A stretch of DNA of 64,000 bases from positions 15,169 through 79,168 of the forward strand of contig CAWBQO010000004.1 of assembly GCA_963790965.1 (NCBI GenBank), written 5' to 3'. The stretch is from CAWBQO01 sp963790965 (GTDB lineage Bacteria > Bacteroidota > Rhodothermia > Rhodothermales > DASSAV01). Every line of letters starts with the position of its first letter. The stretch's first letter is position 1. Made by a program: the position numbers and the translations under genes. The notes beneath the pieces are model-generated. The model ran no database searches, was not told the origin of the DNA, and worked only from the letters and a program-made list of their open reading frames with translations. Positions 27,809 through 35,145 of this stretch are shown here, piece by piece.

Positions 27809-30214
27809 TTAACGATTCCCGAAGCGAGTAACATTCCACTTGATCTTCCCGGAAGACGGATCATTGGCCAGCCGGTAACTGCCGCCTCTCCGCTGGAGCT
27901 GGAGCGTTTGCACCTGCCCTTCGGGAAGGGCAAAGAGTCCCGTCGCCGTTCCGCCAGGTTCGCCGAAAACCCGCAGTTCGACGTTCGACCAGTCGATCTC
28001 GGAGGTGCTTTGCGCAACGGCGACCTCCGGAATGACCGCCCCGCTGCGAACAAGGAGCACAATAGGAATCTCTCCGGCCGTGATCTCGTGCCACTGCGCG
28101 CCTTCATACGAGCGGCCCGTCTGATAGTCGATCCACGTTCCCGGCGGGAGGTAGACGCGGCGCGTGTCCGTCTCTTCGAAGAGCGGAGCCACCAGCATCT
28201 CTTTACCGAACAGGTACTCGTCCTCGATGAGCCACGAGGTCGGGTCTTCCGGATACTCGAAGAAGAGCGCCCGCATGACGGGGTGGCCCTTGGACGAGGC
28301 ATCAACGGACTGCGCGTAGATGTACGGCATGAGCGAATACTTCAGCTCCATGGCCCGGCGAAAATCGTCGGCGAGGGCTTCGTCGTATTCCCAAGGCTCA
28401 CGCGGAGGCGCGCCGTGGGTTCGGGTGTGAGAGGTCAGCGCGCCGAACGGCGTCCACCGGCGGTAAAGCGCGCGCGGCGACCGGTTGACGAATCCGCCGA
28501 TGTCGTGACTCCAGTAAGTAAAGCCGGAAAGCCCAAAAGAAAGCCCGGCACGCAACGAGGCCGCCATAGCGGAGTTCGTGTTCTCGGCGTCGCCGCCCCA
28601 GTGCAGCGGGTAGCGCTGCGAGCCTGCCCAGGCGCTGCGGCCCCAGATAATGCCGCCGCCGGTGACGTCCTTCGTCACGTTGTAGACCGCCTTGTTGTAG
28701 CGCACCGGGTACAGGTTGTGCTCGTACCAGCCCGTCCGACCGGAATGGTAGAGTCCGTAGAGCGGCGCGTCCTCGCCAAAGTCAGCCTTGATGACGCTCA
28801 CGCCCATGTTAAGCAGGCCGCGGAGCTTGCCCTGATACCAGGCCACGGCCTCCGGATTGCTGAAGTCCAGGATGGCGTCTTCATAAGGCAAGATGCCGCC
28901 TTCGTTGCGGACGTTGTAGCCATTCTGAACGATCTCGTCCCAGAGGCGGTTTTTGCTCGTGAAGTAGGTAAGCTGCCACAGGCTGACGTGGAAGCCCATG
29001 CCTTTCAGATCCTGGATCATTCCCTGTGGATCGTCGAAGCGGGAGGCGGCAAAGCGGTAGTCATTGCGCCAATCGGTTTCGAACCAGCCCGTGTCGAGGT
29101 GGAGCACGTCGGTCGGGATGCGGTAGTCGCGGAGCTGCTGCGCCACGCGGCGGACCTGGGCTTCGTTGTCGTACGTGATCCGGCTCATCCAGAGGCCAAA
29201 GGACCATAGCGGGGGCACGGGGCTGCGGCCCGTGAGGGCGGTGTACTCGGACAGCACCTCCTTCGGTTCGCCCAAAAAGACGAAGAGGTCCATCACCTCG
29301 TCCCCGGTGTAGACGGTCGTGTGGGCTTCGTAGTCGTGGCCGAAGTCGAGCGTCACCGGCGTGCTCGTATGAGCAAACATGCCATAGCCGTTGCTGCTCA
29401 TGAAGAAAGGCACGGCCTTGTACTGATGCGTGTTCTGCGCGCCCATTGCGTCGCGAAGATAGAGGAGCATCTTCTGCCCGCGCTTGTCGAGGCGGGTGAA
29501 GGACTCGCCGCCGCCGTAGAGGTGTTCGTCCTGCTGCAACTCGAACGTGGCTGCCGTGCTTCGGCCGAAATCGCGCGCCCGCCTTACGAAGGAGAAAGGC
29601 ACGTACGGAGCGAAGGAAGCTGGCTGCCCGAGCGTCTGCGTCTGCGTTAGAAGCTTACCGTCGGCGTCATAGAAGGCGATGCCGAAGGGCCGCTGGGAAA
29701 TTCGCACTTGCCCGGCGCTGCTCGTGTAAACGACGACGCTGTCCTCGGTCGATACCGTCCACGCGCTGCGGCCATCCAGCACCGGGCCGTCGAGCATAAC
29801 CGAAGGCTCGGCGGTCATCATTTCGAGCGGCACATGCCGGGTGTTGAACCGCAGCCGCACGGCTCGAGGAGAAGCAAAGTCGATCTGGAAAGGAAGCTCC
29901 GGGTCGCGGTCATACTCCGTTGCCGGAAACTCGTTGGATTCCGCCCGCTCGAAGGGAAGGTCGATCTTGTTGAAAGAAGTCGTCGGACCCCGCTCGTAGC
30001 GGTTCCACCGAAGCGTTCCGGACCCTGTGGCGGGGTCGAACTGAACTACTTGTGCGCCCACGAAATACGTCGAGGCAAGATCCTTGAACTGCTCGCTGAT
30101 GTCGACCCGGTCGCCGAGTATGTCTTGGGCGCGAACCGCGGGTGCCGTCACGAAGAGCACGGGTAAAAGAAGGAGGCCGAGCTGGAGGGCTGCGCGCCGC
30201 AAGGAGTTAACCAT
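27809..30214 (-). CDS. GH31 alpha-xylosidase-like (copy B)
   Basis: An 801-residue GH31 enzyme. The start is the ATG at 30214, which gives a signal peptide ending APAVRAQ; the frame is open 18 codons further upstream but without signal-peptide character. The nucleophile Asp478 lies in IKADFGEDAP and the acid/base Asp542 in HWGGDAENTN. The alpha-xylosidase-type KxDFGE motif is conserved as in the GH31 at 18346-20748, and the two share long identical stretches such as GLYHSGRTGWYEHNLYP. It is the first gene of the minus-strand run, transcribed from the divergent region shared with the acetylesterase. The two copies probably differ in the sugar next to the xylose or in the linkage accepted. Confidence 0.88.
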   Translation of the reverse strand: MVNSLRRAALQLGLLLLPVLFVTAPAVRAQDILGDRVDISEQFKDLASTYFVGAQVVQFDPATGSGTLRWNRYERGPTTSFNKIDLPFERAESNEFPATEYDRDPELPFQIDFASPRAVRLRFNTRHVPLEMMTAEPSVMLDGPVLDGRSAWTVSTEDSVVVYTSSAGQVRISQRPFGIAFYDADGKLLTQTQTLGQPASFAPYVPFSFVRRARDFGRSTAATFELQQDEHLYGGGESFTRLDKRGQKMLLYLRDAMGAQNTHQYKAVPFFMSSNGYGMFAHTSTPVTLDFGHDYEAHTTVYTGDEVMDLFVFLGEPKEVLSEYTALTGRSPVPPLWSFGLWMSRITYDNEAQVRRVAQQLRDYRIPTDVLHLDTGWFETDWRNDYRFAASRFDDPQGMIQDLKGMGFHVSLWQLTYFTSKNRLWDEIVQNGYNVRNEGGILPYEDAILDFSNPEAVAWYQGKLRGLLNMGVSVIKADFGEDAPLYGLYHSGRTGWYEHNLYPVRYNKAVYNVTKDVTGGGIIWGRSAWAGSQRYPLHWGGDAENTNSAMAASLRAGLSFGLSGFTYWSHDIGGFVNRSPRALYRRWTPFGALTSHTRTHGAPPREPWEYDEALADDFRRAMELKYSLMPYIYAQSVDASSKGHPVMRALFFEYPEDPTSWLIEDEYLFGKEMLVAPLFEETDTRRVYLPPGTWIDYQTGRSYEGAQWHEITAGEIPIVLLVRSGAVIPEVAVAQSTSEIDWSNVELRVFGEPGGTATGLFALPEGQVQTLQLQRRGGSYRLANDPSSGKIKWNVTRFGNR

Positions 30215-30480
30215 AGCAGGGGAAATGTAGAGGTGACTATGTGTCGGAGGACGCCGGAGACCATTCACCGTGAGTTTACCTGTAGACGACCGTTGCGCGA
30301 GGTACCACGACAGCCGGGATGTATTAGAGCGCCTTTTCGCGGCGGCGCTTGGCGGGGCACGGGTAAGATCGCCCTTTTCCTTTTATACAACAAATGGTTT
30401 TATCAATCAACGGCATTTTGTATTTTGGTGTGGACCTCGCTCCTTCTGTCGAGGCTTTGCGGCCAAAATCAGTGTCTGCT
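30215..30480. promoter_or_regulatory. Divergent promoter region, GH31 / acetylesterase
   Basis: A 266-base gap between genes reading outward. It must contain the promoters for the minus-strand xyloglucan-type run and for the acetylesterase. The part at 30380-30440 is locally AT-rich, unlike the flanking coding DNA, and holds a TATTTTGG element that differs by one base from the Bacteroidota -7 consensus TAnnTTTG. I could not find a convincing -33 TTTG at the right distance, so no exact promoter is claimed. Confidence 0.5.
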
Positions 30481-33400
30481 ATGAAACGTACCCTCTCGCT
30501 CTACATCAGTCTTCTGATAGCGCTTTTCGCTCCGTCGATGGCCCAGGCGCAAGTAGTTCTCGATGCCATCTACGCCAACGGCATGGTGCTGCAGCGTGAG
30601 ACGCCCGTCCTGCTGCGCGGAACCGCAAACGCCGGTGCAGTCGTTAGCGCGCATTTCAATGAACTGCCGGCGGTAGAGGGCCTTGCCGACGCAAAGGGGC
30701 GCTGGAGCCTCAGCCTCCCGGCGATGGATGCCGGCGGACCGCACACCCTCCGCGTTACGAGCGGCAACACAACGCGCACCCTGACCGACGTTTACATCGG
30801 TGACGTGTGGCTCGCCTCCGGGCAGTCGAACATGGAGATGGCGCTTTCTCAGGTGCAGGTCGGTACGTCGGTTAACGAGCCGCTGATCCGCCAGTTCAAA
30901 GTGCAAAAGGGCCTCGCCAACGAACCCTCAGCCGTCCTGCCTTCGAGCGCCTGGACGAAAGCGACCTCGTCCGCGGCCGGTGCCTTCTCCGCCGTGGCCT
31001 TCTACTTCGCGCGCGATTTGAGAGCGCACGTCGATGTGCCCATCGGCATTCTGAACATTTCCTACGGCGGCAGCCGCATCGAGACGTGGATGAGCGACGA
31101 GATGCTGGGCTACGATGAGACGGACCGGGTCCTCGCAAACGGCGAACCCGAGCGCCAGCCCACCCTCGCCTTTAACAAGATGATCAACCCGGTCATCGGG
31201 TTTCCCATCAAAGGCTTCCTCTGGTACCAGGGCGAATCGAATGCGGACAACATGGAGGACGCGCTCGCCTACGGCGCACTCTTTCGCACGATGATCCAGA
31301 GCTGGCGCACGCTCTGGGGCCAGGGCGACCTGCCCTTCCTATGGGTGCAGCTCCCCGGCTACGGCACGCCCGCCGGAGACCAGCCCTCCACCTGGGACGC
31401 CTGGCCGCGCCTGCGCGTAGGCCAATCGAGCGCGCTCGCGCTCCCGAACACCGGCGAGGCAATCACGATCGATGTGGGTGACACGGACATTCACCCCAAG
31501 AACAAGCTGCCCGTCGGCGTGCGCCTGTCGACGGTGGCTCGGCACGTCGCCTATGGAGAGGACATTGTCTATTCCGGTCCCCGTTACGTTAGCAATGTAC
31601 TTGAGGAAAACGGCCGCGTGCGCGTCCGCTTCACCCACACGGGCGGCGGCCTCGTTGCAGAGGGATCGGACGCCGGAGTGCTCTCTTCTTTCGCTCTCGG
31701 CGATGATAGCGGCCGGTTCGTCTGGGCGAATGCAGAGGTCGACGGCGAGGAGGTTGTCCTGTGGAGCGACGCCGTCCCCGAGCCGGCCGAGGTGCGCTAT
31801 GCCTGGGAGTACAATCCCGCCGACGCGAACCTTTACAATGCCGAAGGGCTGCCGGCAGCGCCGTTCCGCGCGCTGGTTAATCCCGGGTTTGGAATTGCCG
31901 CTTTTTCGGCAGACCGCATGCTCATCGAGACGGGGCAGAGCACGACCTTGACATGGATGGTCTACGGAGCCGAAACGGTGACGCTCAATGGCGCTCCTGT
32001 CGATACGTCGGGGACGCTTGTCATTCAGCCTGCCGAAACGACCACCTACACGCTCCTCGCGACGAAGCGCGGCGAGCCGGACGTTACGGAAACCGCGTCG
32101 CTGAAAGTGGAAGTCATGGATGCCGGCGACATCAACCGCGCGCTCAACCGACCCGCTACCGCCTCTTCCTACGAATCCTGCTGCGGCCCGGCGCGCCTGC
32201 CTGCCTTCGCCGTCGATGGCGTAGACACAACGCGCTGGACGAGCGCCTGGAGCAACGGCGAGAACGGCACCACGCTCGACCCGAACTTCGACGGCGATCC
32301 CAGTGATGAGTGGCTGGCCGTCGACCTCGGCTCGGTGATCGACATCAGCCGCGTCGTCATCGCCTGGGAAGCGGCCTACGCGACCGAGTACGACCTGGAG
32401 GTGTCATACGACGGCTACCGCTACGAGCGTGTCTACCGGGAGCGGCAGGGGAATGGAGGTCAGGACGTGATCGCCTTTGAGACACCCGTCTCCGGCCGGT
32501 TCCTGCGCCTTCATGCGCTTCAGCGCGGCACGCAGTGGGGCTACTCTGTCTGGGAGATGGCGGCGTACGGCACCGTATCTGAAAAGCAGCCTCCCACGGT
32601 TCAGATCGGCGCTTCGGGTGGAAACATCGGGAACGTCGGGGCTACGGTGGCGCTCTCGGTGACAGCGACGGACGCCGACGGCACGGTCGCGAAGGTTGCC
32701 TTCTATGCAGATGGGCAGCTGATCAGCGAAGACGAATCGGCACCTTACACCGCGTCCTGGGTGGCGGGGGCGCTGGGTGAAAGCAAGATCACGGCGGTCG
32801 CGACGGACAACGACGGCCTGTCCGTTCAGTCGCCGCCGCTGCTCTTCTACGTGGTGGGAACCGCCATGGCCACGCGGTATGAAGCTGAGAACGCGGTCCT
32901 TACCGGCGGGGCGGCCGTTATTGCAAGTGCGGCAACCAGCGGCGGCAAGTTCGTCGAGGGCCGGGATGCCTGGACGCTGACGTTTCCTGATGTTCAGGCA
33001 GCCACGGGTGGGGACTATCTGCTAGTTCTCGGCTACCAGCTCACCTTCGAGTCGCCCAAGGCGCAGTACCTCGTCGTTGACGGAGACACGGTCGAGACGG
33101 TGGAGTTTACCGCGCCGTCGGCGACTCAGTGGATGAAGCGAGGCGTGCGCGTGTCGCTTGGAACGGGTTCGCATGAAGTGGCGATCCACGGCTTCTGGAA
33201 CTGGATGAGCTTCGATTACCTCGATCTCATCCCGCTCTCCCTGTTGGCGCCGGTAGAGCCTTCCGCGCCGGGAGGGACGGATGGACTCGGCCTCTTCGTG
33301 TTGCCGAACCCTTTCAGCCACACCGCCACGCTTCAGTACAGCCTGTCCGCCCCCGGCCCGGTGCGGCTCGACGTGTTTGACCTCGCCGGTCGCCGGGTCG

Positions 33401-33540
33401 CAACCCTCGTGGAAGGCGTACAGGCCGCCGGAACCCACACCGCCCTTTTTGAGGGCACGGCACTGGCAAGCGGCGTATACCTATACCGCATCGAGGCCTC
33501 CGGCGAGAGCGTCACCGGGAGGATGACGCTGGTGAGATAG
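30481..33540 (+). CDS. SASA-type acetylesterase (CE20-like), multidomain, T9SS-exported
   Basis: A 1,019-residue secreted esterase. The ATG at 30481 is chosen because it starts a signal peptide ending SMAQAQ. The SGNH/sialate-O-acetylesterase-type domain (about 24-460) has Ser116 in ASGQSNMEM, FLWYQGESN, and Asp336 and His338 in DIHPKNK, the expected triad. Then follow an Ig-like domain (about 469-550), an F5/8-type C domain (551-699), a second Ig-like domain (704-795), a CBM35-like domain (799-920, starting RYEAENA) and a T9SS sorting domain (about 939-1019). It probably removes acetyl groups from plant xyloglucan, mannan or xylan at the cell surface before the glycosidases act. CE20 xyloglucan esterases have this type of catalytic domain, but the exact family is an inference. 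Confidence 0.83.
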   Translation: MKRTLSLYISLLIALFAPSMAQAQVVLDAIYANGMVLQRETPVLLRGTANAGAVVSAHFNELPAVEGLADAKGRWSLSLPAMDAGGPHTLRVTSGNTTRTLTDVYIGDVWLASGQSNMEMALSQVQVGTSVNEPLIRQFKVQKGLANEPSAVLPSSAWTKATSSAAGAFSAVAFYFARDLRAHVDVPIGILNISYGGSRIETWMSDEMLGYDETDRVLANGEPERQPTLAFNKMINPVIGFPIKGFLWYQGESNADNMEDALAYGALFRTMIQSWRTLWGQGDLPFLWVQLPGYGTPAGDQPSTWDAWPRLRVGQSSALALPNTGEAITIDVGDTDIHPKNKLPVGVRLSTVARHVAYGEDIVYSGPRYVSNVLEENGRVRVRFTHTGGGLVAEGSDAGVLSSFALGDDSGRFVWANAEVDGEEVVLWSDAVPEPAEVRYAWEYNPADANLYNAEGLPAAPFRALVNPGFGIAAFSADRMLIETGQSTTLTWMVYGAETVTLNGAPVDTSGTLVIQPAETTTYTLLATKRGEPDVTETASLKVEVMDAGDINRALNRPATASSYESCCGPARLPAFAVDGVDTTRWTSAWSNGENGTTLDPNFDGDPSDEWLAVDLGSVIDISRVVIAWEAAYATEYDLEVSYDGYRYERVYRERQGNGGQDVIAFETPVSGRFLRLHALQRGTQWGYSVWEMAAYGTVSEKQPPTVQIGASGGNIGNVGATVALSVTATDADGTVAKVAFYADGQLISEDESAPYTASWVAGALGESKITAVATDNDGLSVQSPPLLFYVVGTAMATRYEAENAVLTGGAAVIASAATSGGKFVEGRDAWTLTFPDVQAATGGDYLLVLGYQLTFESPKAQYLVVDGDTVETVEFTAPSATQWMKRGVRVSLGTGSHEVAIHGFWNWMSFDYLDLIPLSLLAPVEPSAPGGTDGLGLFVLPNPFSHTATLQYSLSAPGPVRLDVFDLAGRRVATLVEGVQAAGTHTALFEGTALASGVYLYRIEASGESVTGRMTLVR

Positions 33541-33692
33541 TTGTGGGCGCTTTAGGCTGTGAATATCCGCTGCACACGTTATTGTGAGGGAGCGCGGTGC
33601 ATCGTGCACTTGTAGCGCATCTCACGTAAACGCCTTCTTGCGTAAGCCGACGGTTGCTCCGGCAGCCTGGTATATCCAGGGTAAACAGCTTC
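33541..33692. other. Convergent gap after acetylesterase
   Basis: A 152-base tail-to-tail gap before the LacI gene. It holds two short inverted repeats: GTGCA-TCG-TGCAC at 33597-33609 and CCTGG-TATAT-CCAGG at 33666-33680. Neither is followed by a T run on either strand, so termination here is only weakly supported. Confidence 0.35.
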
Positions 33693-34739
33693 TCAGTTCA
33701 CCGCGCGGGTGGATTCGCGGACGACCAGCTCGGCCTGCAACACCACTTGCTCCACGGGTGCCCGCCCGCCTGTTTCGATTGCCCGCAGCAGCAGCTCCGC
33801 GGCCGTCGTGCCGATCTCGCGCTTGGGCACATGGACCGTCGTAAGCGGCACGCTACCATAGGCGGCAAACGGGATGTCGTCGAAGCCGACGACGGATACG
33901 TCTCCCGGCACGTGAATGCCAAGCTCCGTGAGCGCGCGAACGACGCCGAGCGCCACCATGTCATTGTAGCACGCGACGCCCGTCGGATGATCCGATCGGT
34001 GCTCGCGAAAGTAGGAGAGGGCCGCGTCGTAGCCGTCGCGCAGGTGGGCCCCTGTGGGCACGATCACGTCATCGCTGAAACGCAGGTGAGACTGGCTGAA
34101 CGCCTTCTCCAGGCCGAGCACCCGGTCGATGCTGTGCTGCGAGTAGATCGGACCTGCAAAATGGACGATCCGTTCGTGCCCCGTGTCGAAAAGGTACTGA
34201 ACGGCTGCCTGGAAGGCGCGCACATTGTCCACGCTAACGACGCTCGCCTGCAGGCCCGTCACGCGCTCTACAAGCACCAGGGGATATTCGCTCCGCTTGA
34301 GCTGGAAGAGCTGCGAAAGGTCGACATTGTCGTGCAGCACCGGCGCTATGATGATGCCGCTCAAAAACCGGTTGCGCATGGCCGAAACGAGCGTCCGTTC
34401 GTTTTCCGAATCTCCTTCCGAGGCGGTGATGAAAGAGAGGAACTTGCTATCGACCATGCGCTTCTGCACGGCACCGGCAACTTCGGAGAAGTAGGGATTC
34501 TCCATCTCCTTGATAACCACGCCAATCCCCGGCTCGACGGTGTTGCCGTCGTTGGGGATCCCGGCGAGGTGCCGGGCGGCGGGCGAAGGCTGATAACCGA
34601 CCTGCTCGACGACGCGAAGCACCCGGCGGCGCGTCTCGTCCCGGACCGTGCTGCGTTCGTTGATCACCGCCGATACGGTCCCCGTCGAGACGCCCGCACG
34701 GCGGGCTATGTCGGATATCGTCAGCTTCTTCTCAGCCAT
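33693..34739 (-). CDS. LacI-family transcriptional regulator
   Basis: A 348-residue LacI/GalR repressor. The ATG at 34739 is preferred because the protein then begins MAEKKLTISDIARRAGVS, the usual N-terminal helix-turn-helix (about 5-25); the frame is open 12 codons further upstream. The hinge helix with SPAARHLAG (about 50-60) and the periplasmic-binding-protein-like effector domain (about 65-340) follow, including GFDDIPFAAYGSVPLTTV. It is the only sugar-responsive regulator in the window and lies between the two divergent halves of the locus, so it plausibly controls the surrounding glycosidase and transport genes. The inducer is probably a mono- or oligosaccharide from mannan or xyloglucan; which one cannot be told. 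Confidence 0.92.
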   Translation of the reverse strand: MAEKKLTISDIARRAGVSTGTVSAVINERSTVRDETRRRVLRVVEQVGYQPSPAARHLAGIPNDGNTVEPGIGVVIKEMENPYFSEVAGAVQKRMVDSKFLSFITASEGDSENERTLVSAMRNRFLSGIIIAPVLHDNVDLSQLFQLKRSEYPLVLVERVTGLQASVVSVDNVRAFQAAVQYLFDTGHERIVHFAGPIYSQHSIDRVLGLEKAFSQSHLRFSDDVIVPTGAHLRDGYDAALSYFREHRSDHPTGVACYNDMVALGVVRALTELGIHVPGDVSVVGFDDIPFAAYGSVPLTTVHVPKREIGTTAAELLLRAIETGGRAPVEQVVLQAELVVRESTRAVN

Positions 34740-35145
34740 TGCCGGTAGATTCTTAAAGCGCTTCATTTGGTGCAATGCGGCGTACGCCTGTACGGGGCAA
34801 GGGGGTATTGAGATCCACTCAGATCATCCCCTACGCAAAGTAAGAAGAATTGAAACAGGGATCACGATTGGCCTTGCTTTTCGATAAGTATTGCCGTAAA
34901 TATCAGGTGCCAGGGAAAACGCCGTCGCGATGCGTTCGGATTCCCACAGGCACGGGTTGTTTGATGCGGTTCAATGAGGGGAGCGGAAGCCGGCAAGCGG
35001 CCGGAAGAAAGGCTTGAAACGTAGGTTCAGCCTTGTTTTTTGCGCTTTTTTCGGTACCGCTTTCGGGCCCCGAGCCGGCCGCCGGCACGGCGTTCATAAA
35101 GGAGTCAACTCGGCTCTTCCTATTCACCACAGATCCTTTACACCT
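34740..35145. promoter_or_regulatory. Divergent intergenic region, lacI / receptor module
   Basis: 406 bases without a convincing gene between the LacI regulator (minus) and the exported binding-protein gene (plus). It contains the LacI-like operator near its left end, an AT-richer part at 34835-34905, and a T-rich stretch around 35030-35055 that could belong to a promoter. An open frame entering from 35014 joins the downstream gene but lacks a signal peptide at its start, so I treat it as untranslated leader. Confidence 0.45.
34753..34766. promoter_or_regulatory. Putative LacI-type operator
   Basis: The core AAGCGCTT (34756-34763) is a perfect 8-base palindrome with the central CpG and the AAnCGnTT pattern typical of LacI/GalR operators. 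It lies 16 bases before the lacI-type start codon on the minus strand and inside the 406-base divergent gap, well placed for autoregulation. Flanking bases fit the symmetry only in part. Confidence 0.4.

Noticed and set aside
30410..30430. Exact Bacteroidota promoter at TATTTTGG before the acetylesterase
   Set aside because: One mismatch to TAnnTTTG and no TTTG at the -33 distance; too weak to list as a promoter.
33654..34748. 364-codon plus-strand frame over the LacI gene
   Set aside because: The minus strand encodes an unmistakable LacI-family protein, and the plus-strand product shows no domain.
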